This document shows, piece after piece, positions 38,046-46,555 of a stretch of DNA of 64,000 bases. This DNA comes from Hyphomicrobium sp. CS1BSMeth3 (lineage in GTDB: Bacteria; Pseudomonadota; Alphaproteobacteria; Rhizobiales; Hyphomicrobiaceae), in NCBI RefSeq assembly GCF_900117415.1, contig NZ_FPEI01000004.1, positions 558,001 to 622,000 of the forward strand, read 5' to 3'. A program made the translations under genes and the position numbers. Each line of letters starts with the position of its first letter. Position 1 is the first letter of the stretch. The notes beneath the pieces are model-generated. The model made no database searches. It was not told where the DNA came from and was given only the letters and a program-made list of their open reading frames with translations.

Positions 38046-38924
38046 TCAGGCCCTGCCGGTGCCCGCCATGTAGTCGGCGAGGAGCTGCTCGGAAATGCGG
38101 CCCGGCTGGTAGTGATACGGGCCAATCTCGCGCACCGGCGTCACTTCCGCGGCCGAGCCGGTGATGAAGCACTCCGAAAAGCTCGAAAGCTCTTCCGGCA
38201 TGATGCGGCGCTCGACGACCTCAAGCCCGCGCTTCTTCGCGATCTCGATCACGGTCTCGCGCGTGATGCCCGAGAGGAAGCAGTCGGCGATCGGCGTGTG
38301 CAGCTTGCCGTCTTGCACGAAGAAGATGTTCGCGCCCGTGCACTCGGCAACGCGACCCTGCCAGTCGAACATGAGGGCATCGGAATAGCCCTTCTTCTCG
38401 GCCCGGTGCTTCGAGATCGTGCAGATCATGTACAGCCCCGCCGCCTTGGCCATGGTCGGCGCACAGGCAGGGTCGGGACGGCGATAGTCGGCGATGTCGA
38501 GGCGGATGCCGCGCATGCGCTCGGCCGGATCGAACATGGAGGGCCATGTCCAGGTCGCGATCGCGACGTGAATGGGGTTCTGCTGGGCGGCGACCGCCAT
38601 CATCTTCTCGCCGCCGCGGAAGGCGACCGCGCGCACGTACTTGTTGCCGCTGCCATTCAGGCGCAGAACCTCGGCCTTCGCGGCCTCGAGCTCGTCCACC
38701 GAGTAGGGGATCTTGAAATCCATGATCTCGGCGGAGCGGTGCAGGCGCTCGGTGTGCTGGCGCGACTTGAAGACCACGCCGTCATAGGCGCGCTCGCCCT
38801 CGAACACGCAGGAGCCGTAATGCAGCCCGTGGGTCAGCACGTGCACCCGGGCGTCCGCGGAGGGCATGAACTTGCCGTTGTACCAGATCTGACTATCGCC
38901 GAAATAAAGGAACTCGGAAGCCAT
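38046..38924 (-). CDS. ilvE: Branched-chain amino acid aminotransferase
   Basis: This fold-IV PLP enzyme interconverts Leu/Ile/Val and their keto acids with glutamate. The 292 residues include HVLTHGLHYGSCVFEGERAY, the PLP Lys segment APTMAKAAGLYM near residue 155, DALMFDWQGRVAECTGANIF and the substrate-loop SGITRETVIEIA. GGGAGG lies near the ATG. It is divergent from the MarR-type regulator gene, a neighbourhood often seen in alphaproteobacteria. Confidence 0.96.
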   Translation of the reverse strand: MASEFLYFGDSQIWYNGKFMPSADARVHVLTHGLHYGSCVFEGERAYDGVVFKSRQHTERLHRSAEIMDFKIPYSVDELEAAKAEVLRLNGSGNKYVRAVAFRGGEKMMAVAAQQNPIHVAIATWTWPSMFDPAERMRGIRLDIADYRRPDPACAPTMAKAAGLYMICTISKHRAEKKGYSDALMFDWQGRVAECTGANIFFVQDGKLHTPIADCFLSGITRETVIEIAKKRGLEVVERRIMPEELSSFSECFITGSAAEVTPVREIGPYHYQPGRISEQLLADYMAGTGRA

Positions 38925-39238
38925 GCGCGTATCCTCCCGCGGGACAACACTTGGAATGTCGGCGCTCCGGCGCCTGCCGCCGGATCGCGGTCAGGCGCGT
39001 GTGCGATGACCGTATTGTGCGCAGATCATTCCTTTGGCGCCTCTTGTGGATCTCCCTCTCCTCGAGCCGTTAAGTGCTCACAGAAAAAGAGAAAATCCAC
39101 GCGACGCCGTCCGCCCGAGGCATCCTCCTCGTATCATGGTCACCATTGTGCAATGAGATCTGATACGGTGGCACGCCAAGGCCAGCCGGCCCAACAAAGC
39201 GCTTGCCACGGGTATCAATCGACTTCAAATATGTCAAT
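38925..39238. other. Divergent ilvE / MarR regulator promoter region
   Basis: This 314-bp gap holds no gene. A short dyad GTCAATATGAC (39233-39243) overlaps the regulator's start codon and sits in an AT-rich patch, making it a candidate autoregulatory operator or translation-start structure. It is too short to be certain. Confidence 0.4.
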
Positions 39239-39820
39239 ATGACTGACGTAAATTCAAGTCGCCCCTCCACGCCGCGCATGACGGTGCCGGCGGCTTCCGG
39301 CGCACCTCATGGAGGCGCAGCCGACGAGCCGACGCCGGAGGCCGTGCAGCTCATCGAGCTTCTCTTTTTCGCCTACCGCGACTTCACCGGCGATGCAGAC
39401 GCCATTCTCGCCGAGTACGGCTACGGCCGCGCCCACCACCGCGTGCTCCATTTCATCACGCGCTATCCGGGCCTGCGCGTCGCCGACCTTCTTCTCATCC
39501 TCAACATCACCAAGCAGAGCCTCGCGCGCGTGCTTCGCCAGCTCGTCGAGGGCGGCCTCGTCGTCCAGTCGGCCGGCGACACCGATCGCCGCGAGCGCCG
39601 CCTGCACGTGACGCCCGCCGGCCGTGCGCTCATGCGCCGGCTCGTCAACGCGCAGGCGCGGCGCATCCGGCGCGCCACCGGCCTCAGCGGCAGCGGCGCC
39701 GATGCTGCTATCCGCCGCTTTCTCACGGCCATGATCGAGCCCGAAACGCGCGAGATGGTCTCCACCTTGCTCGACCTGCCCAAGCTGTCCAAGGATCTGA
39801 ACGGAGAGCTTCAGCCATGA
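39239..39820 (+). CDS. MarR-family regulator (PetP-like)
   Basis: The 193-residue winged-helix protein has the MarR core YGYGRAHHRVLHFITRYPGL, LLILNITKQSLARVLRQLV as recognition helix and the wing AGDTDRRERRLHVTPAGRAL. Together with the following OmpR-type gene (4-bp ATGA overlap) it matches the petP-petR pair described in Rhodobacter. Start ATG 39239 is preferred to a longer form at 39203, which lacks a ribosome site; neither has a strong one. The N-terminal 40 residues are disordered and Pro/Ala rich. Confidence 0.9.
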   Translation: MTDVNSSRPSTPRMTVPAASGAPHGGAADEPTPEAVQLIELLFFAYRDFTGDADAILAEYGYGRAHHRVLHFITRYPGLRVADLLLILNITKQSLARVLRQLVEGGLVVQSAGDTDRRERRLHVTPAGRALMRRLVNAQARRIRRATGLSGSGADAAIRRFLTAMIEPETREMVSTLLDLPKLSKDLNGELQP

Positions 39821-40533
39821 CGCTCGCAAGCAGTCTCGCCCGCCGGGATCCGCTGCCGGACAACGCGCCCCACGTGCTGCTCGTCGACGACGACCAGCGC
39901 ATTCGGGAGCTGCTCGGCCGCTATCTCCAGGATAGCGGCTTCCGCGTGACGACGGCGCGGGACGCAGAAACCGCACGCGCCGCCATGCGTGGCCTCGCCT
40001 TCGACCTCGTGATCCTCGATTTCATGATGCCGGGCGAAAGCGGGCTCGACCTCGCGCGTGACCTCAAGAGCATGTCGCCCATCCCGATCTGCATGCTCAC
40101 CGCACGAGCGGAGCCCGAGAACCGCGTCGAAGGCCTCGAGGCTGGTGTCGACGACTACGTGACGAAGCCCTTCGAGCCCCGCGAGCTCGTCCTGCGCCTC
40201 AACAACATCATGCGGCGCGGTCGTATCGGCCACGAGCCGCGCGATGAAATCCGCATGGGCGACTACGCCTTCAGCGTCGAGCGCGGCGAGCTGCGGCGCG
40301 GCGACGAGACGATCAAGCTCACCGAGCGCGAACGCGACCTCCTGCGCCTCTTCGCCTCGCGCCCAGGCTCGCCCATTGCCCGCCACGAGCTCGCAAGCGA
40401 CGAGTCGACCGGCAGCGAGCGCGCGATCGATGTCCAGATCAACCGCCTCAGACGCAAGATCGAGCTCGATCCCTCGAACCCCGTCTATCTGCAGACGGTC
40501 CGCGGCAAGGGCTACATCCTCTACATCGACTGA
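39817..40533 (+). CDS. OmpR-family response regulator (PetR-like)
   Basis: The 238-residue regulator has a receiver domain with acidic pocket VLLVDDDQR, phosphoacceptor Asp in VILDFMMPGESGLD (about residue 69), LTAR and VTKPFEPRELVLR, then a winged-helix DNA-binding domain with LTERERDLLRLFAS and VDVQINRLRRKIE-like AIDVQINRLRRKIELDP. It is translationally coupled to the MarR gene and followed 53 bp later by its likely kinase. Targets are probably envelope or respiratory genes by analogy only. Confidence 0.95.
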   Translation: MTLASSLARRDPLPDNAPHVLLVDDDQRIRELLGRYLQDSGFRVTTARDAETARAAMRGLAFDLVILDFMMPGESGLDLARDLKSMSPIPICMLTARAEPENRVEGLEAGVDDYVTKPFEPRELVLRLNNIMRRGRIGHEPRDEIRMGDYAFSVERGELRRGDETIKLTERERDLLRLFASRPGSPIARHELASDESTGSERAIDVQINRLRRKIELDPSNPVYLQTVRGKGYILYID

Positions 40534-40586
40534 GCATCAACTGAGGCATCGGCCGGCGCGCACGCCGGCACGGAGAGACGGGATCG

Positions 40587-42020
40587 ATGGTTGCGGCGCG
40601 AGACTCGGCAGGCGAGCTGGACTTGCCCCCTGTGCGCCGCAGCCGGTGGCGGCAGCTCAGGACCTTGCGCTGGCGCTCGGCATGGGCGCAGATCGCGAGC
40701 TTCTTTTCGGAGCTCGCGCCGAAGGGCCTTTATGCGCGCACGCTCATCATCATCATCGCGCCCATCGTGCTGCTCGAAAGCGTCGTCGCGTTCACCTTCA
40801 TGGAGCGCCACTGGCAGGCCGTCACCCGCCGCCTCTCCGAGGCGACGGCACGCGACATCGCCGCCCTGATCGACGTCTACTCCAGCTTCTCGCTTGCCGA
40901 CGACCCGGAGAAGCTCGTCAACCTGGCGCGCGAGAAGGTCGGCATCTCCATGCAGATCCTGCCGCCGGACGATCTCCCGAAGGCCCAGCCCAAACCGTTC
41001 TTCGCGCTCCTCGACCGCACGCTCTCCGACGAGGTCCGCAAGCACGTCACGCTGCCCTTCTGGATCGACACGCTCGGCCAGTCGCGCCATGTCGAGGTCC
41101 GCGTCAAGCATCCGAAGGCCGTGCTCCGCTTCATTGCGACGCGGAACCAGACCTATGCCTCGAACTCCCACATCTTCCTCTTGTGGATGGTCGGCACCTC
41201 CGTCGTCCTGCTGACCGTCGCCATCCTCTTCATGCGCAACCAGATCCGGCCGATCCTGCGCCTTGCGGAGGCCGCCGACGCCTTCGGCAAGGGGCGCACT
41301 GTCGGCGATGATTTCCGTGTGCGCGGCGCGCGCGAGGTCCGCCAGGCCGCGCAGGCCTTCGTCGAGATGCGCGAGCGCATCATGCAGCACGTCGATCAGC
41401 GCACGACGATGCTGGCCGGCGTCAGTCACGATCTCAGAACCGTGCTCACGCGCTTCAAGTTGCAGCTCGCATTTCTGGGCGACAGCCCCGAGATCACGGC
41501 ATTGCGCGCCGACGTCAACGAGATGCAGCACATGCTCGAGGACTACCTCGCCTTCGCTAAAGGCGACGGCGGCGAGCAGGCGACGCCGACCAACGTGCGC
41601 CAGCTTCTCGAGGAGATCTATGTCGATGCCCAGCACTTCGGTGTGCCGATCGACCTGAGGCTGCGCCGGCGCCCGACGGACCTCGTGCTCGAGCTCAAGC
41701 GCAATGCCTTCAAGCGCGCCGTCACCAACCTCGTCTCGAACGCGGCGCGCTTCGGCAACCGCATCGTCGTGCGCGCGGCGACCGACCGCCAATGGCTGCG
41801 CATCGAAGTGGACGACGACGGCCCGGGCATTCCTGCCGTCGAGCGTGAGAACGTGTTCAAGCCCTTCTACCGCCTCGATCACGCACGCAACGAAGGCTCC
41901 GGCAATTCGGGGCTCGGCCTCGCCATTGCCCGCGACATCGCGCGCAGCCACGGCGGCGACGTGGCGCTCGACACGAGCACGATGGGCGGCCTGCGCGCCA
42001 TCATCCGCGTGCCTCTCTAA
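40587..42020 (+). CDS. EnvZ-like sensor histidine kinase
   Basis: The 477-residue kinase has two membrane helices (about 50-75 and 195-215) around a periplasmic sensor region, then HAMP. The dimerisation box GVSHDLRTVLTRFKLQ has a Val where most kinases have Pro after RT. The ATPase domain has the N-box VTNLVSNAARFGN, G1 DDDGPGIP, and G2 SGLGLAIARDIA. It is the likely partner of the upstream response regulator. The sensed signal is unknown. Two secreted peptide genes follow on the same strand. Confidence 0.94.
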   Translation: MVAARDSAGELDLPPVRRSRWRQLRTLRWRSAWAQIASFFSELAPKGLYARTLIIIIAPIVLLESVVAFTFMERHWQAVTRRLSEATARDIAALIDVYSSFSLADDPEKLVNLAREKVGISMQILPPDDLPKAQPKPFFALLDRTLSDEVRKHVTLPFWIDTLGQSRHVEVRVKHPKAVLRFIATRNQTYASNSHIFLLWMVGTSVVLLTVAILFMRNQIRPILRLAEAADAFGKGRTVGDDFRVRGAREVRQAAQAFVEMRERIMQHVDQRTTMLAGVSHDLRTVLTRFKLQLAFLGDSPEITALRADVNEMQHMLEDYLAFAKGDGGEQATPTNVRQLLEEIYVDAQHFGVPIDLRLRRRPTDLVLELKRNAFKRAVTNLVSNAARFGNRIVVRAATDRQWLRIEVDDDGPGIPAVERENVFKPFYRLDHARNEGSGNSGLGLAIARDIARSHGGDVALDTSTMGGLRAIIRVPL

Positions 42021-42169
42021 GCCGCCTGTGACGACAATGCGGCCATCAGATTAATGCTTGTAAATATTCGAGATTCTGGCCATTAGCGCTGTGATGATGC
42101 GCCTAAGGATGATATCCTCCTGCCGTCGGGGAAATTTGCGAAAGCCCTAGGCAATCTGGAGGACTTGGA

Positions 42170-42430
42170 ATGCGTAAGTTGATGATGGCGTGCATGTTCG
42201 GCCTGCTTCCCGTGATGGGCGTGGCCACTGCCGGTTCGGCTGCGGCCGCGGCGCCTGGCAACATGACGGTGCTCGACCGGCTCGCGACGACGAGTTCGAT
42301 CGTCGACGAGGTACGCTATCGGCGTGGCTATCGCTGCTATCGCGTCTGCACGCGGCGGAACTATCGCGGCCGCTGCGTCCGCTCGGCACAGCGCTGCTAT
42401 CGCCCCGTTCGGCGCTACCATCGCTGGTAG
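42170..42430 (+). CDS. Small secreted Arg/Cys-rich protein, paralogue 1
   Basis: The 86-residue precursor has a signal peptide (LMMACMFGLLPVMGVATAG) ending near AAAA, then the motif APGNMTVLDRLAT, and a very basic C-terminal half with four cysteines spaced C-x3-C-x8-C-x6-C. GGAGG lies eight bases or so before the ATG. It is paralogous to the gene at 42632: the same signal, APGNMTxLDRLAT box and four-Cys tail. No known family comes to mind. The mature peptide would be small, cationic and probably disulfide-bonded, in periplasm or outside. A weak hairpin follows. Confidence 0.75.
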   Translation: MRKLMMACMFGLLPVMGVATAGSAAAAAPGNMTVLDRLATTSSIVDEVRYRRGYRCYRVCTRRNYRGRCVRSAQRCYRPVRRYHRW

Positions 42431-42438
42431 CCGGACAC

Positions 42439-42470
42439 GAAGGCCGGGCATCAGCTCGGCCTTCACATTT
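42439..42470 (+). terminator. Weak hairpin after secreted peptide 1
   Basis: An 8-bp stem GAAGGCCG/CGGCCTTC with a 10-base loop is followed by ACATTTTGG. It is probably a partial terminator; its arms resemble those of the hairpin after paralogue 2. Confidence 0.6.
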
Positions 42471-42631
42471 TGGAACAAGTCATTGTCGAGCTCGGCGCGT
42501 GTGGCGCCTCGACCTCACTCCTCCGAATAATGAGGATTTCCGGCATTAGGCTTCGATTGAGCACGAGCCATTCGATAAGTTTGTGGGGCCGGGAAGATTG
42601 ATCCACCAAACGAGAAACTTGGAGGTTCGGA

Positions 42632-42883
42632 ATGCGAAAGATTGCAGTGGCACTCGCGGTGTGCCTGCTTCCGATTGTGGGCGTTGCGACCAGCGGCACG
42701 GCATCGGCTGCGGCGCCTGGCAACATGACGCTTCTCGATCGGCTTGCGACGGCCGAGTCGAACGTCGATCAGGTCCGCCATCGCTGCTATCGGCGCTCGG
42801 TCCGCGTCTGCACGAAGCGCCTGCTCGGCAAGTGCGTGCGTCACCGCACCCGCGTCCAGACCTATTGTCCGCGCCACCGCTGA
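42632..42883 (+). CDS. Small secreted Arg/Cys-rich protein, paralogue 2
   Basis: The 83-residue precursor has a signal peptide IAVALAVCLLPIVGVATSG ending near ASAA, then APGNMTLLDRLATAESNVDQV and a basic tail with four cysteines (C-x7-C-x7-C-x10-C). TTGGAGG precedes the ATG. It is a tandem duplicate of 42170-42430: signal and APGNM box are well conserved, the tail has drifted but keeps Arg/His richness and CYRR, RVCTKR and GKCVR. A clear terminator follows. Confidence 0.75.
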   Translation: MRKIAVALAVCLLPIVGVATSGTASAAAPGNMTLLDRLATAESNVDQVRHRCYRRSVRVCTKRLLGKCVRHRTRVQTYCPRHR

Positions 42884-42904
42884 CGCGCGGAGCTCAGACA
42901 TGCG

Positions 42905-42937
42905 AAAGGCCGGGCCCAGCGCCCGGCCTTTCTCTTT
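42905..42937. terminator. Bidirectional intrinsic terminator
   Basis: An 11-bp perfect stem AAAGGCCGGGC/GCCCGGCCTTT with a 5-base loop, with CTCTTTC on the plus side and As on the other. It sits between the convergent secreted-peptide and csaA genes and can serve both. Confidence 0.88.
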
Positions 42938-43299
42938 CAAAAGAGACGCCCGCCGTCGGGCACTTTCCGCTCCGGCCCGATCAGCACGACCTCGCCTTCC
43001 GCATCGGGAAAGCCGAGCGTCAGCACCTCGGACATGAACGGCCCGATCTGACGAGGGGGAAAATTCACCACTGCGGCCACCTGCCGGCCGACGAGCGCAT
43101 CGGCAGCATAGTATTTCGTGATCTGGGCCGAGCTCTTCTTGATGCCGATCTCGCCGCCGAAATCGATGCGCAGCTTGAATGCGGGCTTCCGCGCCTCCGG
43201 GAACGGCTCGACGGCGACGATCGTGCCTACGCGGATATCGACTTTCAGGAAATCGTCGAACGTGATCGGCCCCGGCTGAGGGCTCTTGGCTGCCGCCAT
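42937..43299 (-). CDS. csaA: tRNA-binding domain protein CsaA
   Basis: The 120-residue OB-fold protein of the CsaA/Trbp111 type binds tRNA and was proposed as an export-related chaperone. The family pattern ITFDDFLKVDIRVGTIVAVE, the middle QITKYYAADALVGRQVAAVVNFPPRQIG and SEVLTLGFPD are all present in the right order. ATG 43299 has AGGAG ten bases upstream; ATG 43308 is too close to it. It is 25 bp after yihY on the same strand, probably the last gene of a run. Confidence 0.92.
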   Translation of the reverse strand: MAAAKSPQPGPITFDDFLKVDIRVGTIVAVEPFPEARKPAFKLRIDFGGEIGIKKSSAQITKYYAADALVGRQVAAVVNFPPRQIGPFMSEVLTLGFPDAEGEVVLIGPERKVPDGGRLF

Positions 43300-43324
43300 G
43301 TCATCCATTCTCCTTTGAGAGCAC

Positions 43325-44152
43325 TCACGCGCTGGCCTTGGCCTCGCCGAGAGCACGGTTGAACTCGGCGCCGAGGATCACGACGATGGCCGTGGCCTGA
43401 AAGAAGATGAGCGCCGTGAAGAGCTGCGTCAGTCCGGCATAGAAGCGCGAGTAGTCGCTGATGCCGAGCCAGCGCGAATAGATCTGCGCGAGCATGATCC
43501 ACAGAACCACGCTCAGCAGCACGCCGGGCCACACATCCCAGAACGTGCGCTTCCCCGCCGTCAGAAAGAGGTGATAGGCGAGAAGCTGCGCCGTCGTCAC
43601 CGAGAGCACGATCGTGTAGCGCGCGCTCACTGAGAACCGTCCCTGATCGAGCAGCCAGTGCACGGTCTCCGAGTCGATGCTCTGGGCAATGACCGGCCCC
43701 ACCACGATGCCCCACGCGAGCGCCAGCATGCCGGCCGCCGTCATCAGCACCAGAAACGCACTCTGCGTGACACAGAAGAGGTAGGACCGCCCTTCCTTCA
43801 CGCGATAGGCCATGTTGAGCGCCGCCCTGAGCGTCTCGACCGCACTTGTCGCGAAGAAGAGCGAGATCGCCGCGCCGACGGTCAGCAGGCCGAACTGGCT
43901 GCGCCCCATGACACGCTCGATCTCGGGCGCGAGCGCCTTGGCGACCGGCTCTGGCACGGCCTGAAAAAGCTGGGCCACGGCATAGGCCGCAAGCTCCCGG
44001 CCGCCGATCGTGCCCGCCAGTGCACCGAGGAAAATGCAGAACGGAAAGAGCGACAGCAGGAACGTGAAAGCCACGGCGCCAGACATCGAGAACCCGCAGT
44101 TCTGGAACAGGTTCCACATCGCCAGTCGCAGGATGTTCAGTCGTCGACCCAT
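43325..44152 (-). CDS. YihY/BrkB-family membrane protein
   Basis: The 275-residue inner-membrane protein has about six hydrophobic helices and family segments CGFSMSGAVAFTFLLSLFPF near the N-terminus, RVKEGRSYLFCVTQSAFL, and FYAGLTQLFTALIFFQATAI near the C-terminus. Despite the old ribonuclease BN label, these proteins are unlikely to be nucleases; the role is unknown. ATG 44152 follows AGGAAGGCC; a TTG 14 codons earlier is possible. Confidence 0.85.
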   Translation of the reverse strand: MGRRLNILRLAMWNLFQNCGFSMSGAVAFTFLLSLFPFCIFLGALAGTIGGRELAAYAVAQLFQAVPEPVAKALAPEIERVMGRSQFGLLTVGAAISLFFATSAVETLRAALNMAYRVKEGRSYLFCVTQSAFLVLMTAAGMLALAWGIVVGPVIAQSIDSETVHWLLDQGRFSVSARYTIVLSVTTAQLLAYHLFLTAGKRTFWDVWPGVLLSVVLWIMLAQIYSRWLGISDYSRFYAGLTQLFTALIFFQATAIVVILGAEFNRALGEAKASA

Positions 44153-44235
44153 GGCCTTCCTATCGCCGCACGATTCGGCGCCATTGTGAACCAAGTCCCG
44201 TCATAACGCGGGGGAGGGTTGCCCGATCCGCGTAA

Positions 44236-44820
44236 TCAGCCGGCGCGCCCCGCCGCGTGCAGCGCCTCGAGCCGTGCTTTCTCGGCATCGCGCGCCTTCT
44301 CGAACTCCGCCCCCGTCCAGGCCCGGTGATCACCCAGCGCATAGGCTTCGGCATTGCGGTGATAGAGCCAGGCATTCATCCGGTTGGCGACGAAGTTGTC
44401 GGCCGTGCGCACGACCTTGGCCGGCGTGCCCATGACAATGGAGTTCGGCGGGATCACCTGTCCCTCGCGCACGAATGCGTGTCCGGCCACGATCGAGTTG
44501 GCGCCGATCACCGCGCCATCCATGATCGTCGCACCGATCCCGATCAGGCAGTTCTCGCCGATCGTGCAGCCGTGCAGCACCACGCGGTGCGTGATCGAGG
44601 CGTAGTCGCCGATCACGGTGGGCGTGCTGTATCCGATATGGACCATCACGTGATCCTGCAGGTTCACGAACCGGCCAACCGTCACCGACAGCAACTCCGC
44701 ACGAATGGACACGCCGGGCCAAAGGCTCGCGCCCTCCCCGATCGTGACATCCCCGTAGACCGACGCGCTTGCGTCGATCCAAGCCGCCTCAGGAAACCGC
44801 TGTTTCAGCACACTCGTCAT
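44236..44820 (-). CDS. Gamma-carbonic-anhydrase-like left-handed beta-helix protein
   Basis: The 194-residue protein has repeating hexapeptides (VYGDVTIGEGASLWPGVSI) and the three His of the gamma-CA metal site: VMVHIGY, ASITHRVVLHGC. C-terminal helix from about residue 150. It is likely zinc- or iron-binding; in this YrdA/PaaY/CaiE branch, carbonic anhydrase or thioesterase activity has been reported for some members. It lies between a redoxin gene and yihY on the same strand with short gaps, so they may be cotranscribed. Confidence 0.9.
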   Translation of the reverse strand: MTSVLKQRFPEAAWIDASASVYGDVTIGEGASLWPGVSIRAELLSVTVGRFVNLQDHVMVHIGYSTPTVIGDYASITHRVVLHGCTIGENCLIGIGATIMDGAVIGANSIVAGHAFVREGQVIPPNSIVMGTPAKVVRTADNFVANRMNAWLYHRNAEAYALGDHRAWTGAEFEKARDAEKARLEALHAAGRAG

Positions 44821-44852
44821 CGCTCAATACCTGGCCGCGAGATCTCGTCACA

Positions 44853-45572
44853 CTAGCCTTTGCGCGGGGCGTGCCCGTGGTCGTGATGATGGTGGCCGTG
44901 GTGCTGGTGCCCGTGATCGTGGCCATGATCATGGCTGTGATCGTGACCGCAGCCGCACGCATCGCCGTGCTCGTGATGATGATGGTGGTGATGGTCGTGG
45001 TCGTGATGGTGGTCGTGATCATGATCGTGATGATGATGATCGGCCGTCACCAGCGCCGCGGCGAGCTTGTGCTCGATGGCCGCCGCCTGCTCGCGCGTGC
45101 CCCCCACATCCTCGATGCTCAGCGCCATGATCTCGGCGGCGAGGCGGATGTCGTCGGGATGCCCGAAATAGTGGCGCCTCAGCCGCCCGGCGCGGTCGAA
45201 GATGAGCAGCGAGGGCGTGCCCTGCATCTGATAGGTCGCGAACGTCTTCGGCGGCCCCTTGCCGTCCGGCTTGTCGATGCCGATCGGGAACGGCCAGCGG
45301 TACTCGTTCTGGAACACCTCGAGCGCCTTCTCGGTCATCACCTCGTGGTGCTCGAAGACCGAGTGCAGGCCGATGACCGCCACCTGGTCCGGGCTGAACC
45401 GCTGGCGGATCTTCCGGGCCTGCGGCAGGCCCTCGGAAACGCACCCAGGGCAGAGCATCTGGAAAGCGATCAGCACAACCACCTTGCCCTTGAGCCCGGC
45501 GAGGGTCACCGGCTTGTCGCTGTTGAGCCAGCGCGTGACTTCGAGTTCGGGAGGGGTCTCTGGGTTGAACAT
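44853..45572 (-). CDS. Thioredoxin-fold (peroxiredoxin-like) protein with extremely His-rich tail
   Basis: The 239-residue protein has a redoxin domain (residues 1-165): VVVLIAFQMLCPGCVSEGLP with a CPGC redox pair, and the cis-Pro region GTPSLLIFD. The last about 65 residues are built almost entirely of His, Asp and Gly, with roughly 33 His (runs of up to seven) and a central CGC. Such a tail should bind several Ni, Zn, Cu or Co ions. I start at ATG 45572 because the redoxin fold begins there. It is divergent from pyrE and upstream of a metal-dependent gamma-CA-like gene. Confidence 0.9.
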   Translation of the reverse strand: MFNPETPPELEVTRWLNSDKPVTLAGLKGKVVVLIAFQMLCPGCVSEGLPQARKIRQRFSPDQVAVIGLHSVFEHHEVMTEKALEVFQNEYRWPFPIGIDKPDGKGPPKTFATYQMQGTPSLLIFDRAGRLRRHYFGHPDDIRLAAEIMALSIEDVGGTREQAAAIEHKLAAALVTADHHHHDHDHDHHHDHDHHHHHHHEHGDACGCGHDHSHDHGHDHGHQHHGHHHHDHGHAPRKG

Positions 45573-45702
45573 TTCCGGTCTCCGGCTGTGGACGCGGCTC
45601 CATAGCACGCGCCGGCCCGCTTGACACGCGGCGGCGACACATGGCCCCTGGGCGCGAACCAGTCTCCCTCGACAATACCCTGCCAGGACGGAGGAAAATC
45701 TC

Positions 45703-46266
45703 ATGCCGCGCGACGCCGACCGTGCCCGCCTGATCGAGATCATCAAGGCCCGCTCGTTCACGACGGGCGGCGAGATCAAGCTCGCCTCCGGGCGCAGCTC
45801 GAATTTCTATTTCAATATGAAGCCCACCATGCTCGACCCCGAAGGGGCGAGCCTCATCGGCCGCCTGATCTGCGCGGCCCTTGAAGGCAAGAAGGCCGAG
45901 ATGGTCGGCGGGCTCGAGATGGGCGCCGTGCCGATCGCCACTGCCGTCGCGGTCGCGAGCCAGTTGGCCGGCTGGCCGCTCCCCGCTTTCTTCGTGCGCA
46001 AGCTGGCCAAGGAGCACGGCACGCAGAGCCTCGTCGAGGGCCTGCCCAAGGGCGAGACGCTCAAAGGACGCCGCGTCGTCATTCTGGAGGACGTGACGAC
46101 GACCGGTGGCTCGGCCATGAAGGCCATCGAAGCCGTGCGCGCCGATGGCGCCATCGTCGAACGCGTGATCACCGTCGTCGATCGCCTCGAAGGCGCCGCC
46201 GACAACTTCAAGGCCGCCGGCATCACCTTCGAGCCGATCCTCACCGCCGCCGATTTCAAGGATTGA
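45703..46266 (+). CDS. pyrE: Orotate phosphoribosyltransferase
   Basis: It converts orotate and PRPP to OMP in pyrimidine synthesis. The 187 residues include GEIKLASGRSSNFYFNMKPT, EMVGGLEMGAVPIA, and the PRPP-binding loop VVILEDVTTTGGSAMKAIE. GGAGGAAAATC precedes the ATG. It is divergent from the redoxin gene and monocistronic, and ends before a REP-like element with an inserted palindrome. Confidence 0.97.
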   Translation: MPRDADRARLIEIIKARSFTTGGEIKLASGRSSNFYFNMKPTMLDPEGASLIGRLICAALEGKKAEMVGGLEMGAVPIATAVAVASQLAGWPLPAFFVRKLAKEHGTQSLVEGLPKGETLKGRRVVILEDVTTTGGSAMKAIEAVRADGAIVERVITVVDRLEGAADNFKAAGITFEPILTAADFKD

Positions 46267-46302
46267 GCCGAGATCGCGCCCGAAGCGCGACGGGCACCCT
46301 GT

Positions 46303-46442
46303 TCCTTCTCCCCGTCCTTGTCGCGCTGGAAGCGCGCCTCTGGCGCGACGAGAAGGTTAGGATGAGGGGCGGCACACATGCCGACGTTGGCGTTTGCCGC
46401 TGCCCCCCACCCTAACCCTCTCCCCGCGCGCGGGGAGAGGGG
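46303..46442. repeat. REP-like inverted pair (family A), copy 5, with inserted palindrome
   Basis: The first unit's loop is enlarged by GTCGCGCTGGAAGCGCG and CCTCTGGCGCGAC, itself able to fold. The same insertion, differing by about one base, occurs in reverse orientation in copy 7. The second unit is normal (CTCTCCCCGC/GCGGGGAGAG). Confidence 0.9.
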
Positions 46443-46555
46443 ATGATGGAGCATTCGCGGCAAAGCAGAATGCCAACCTCTCCGTATGGCGGCGGCCGCC
46501 ATAGCACCACAATCGAGTGCGTCAGCACCCCTTGCCAGCAGGCGGCGGCACTAAA

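Noticed and set aside
44870-45060. Low-complexity GTG/ATC-rich DNA as a tandem repeat
   Set aside because: It is in frame with the redoxin gene and explained by the His/Asp-rich coding tail (CAC/CAT/GAC codons).
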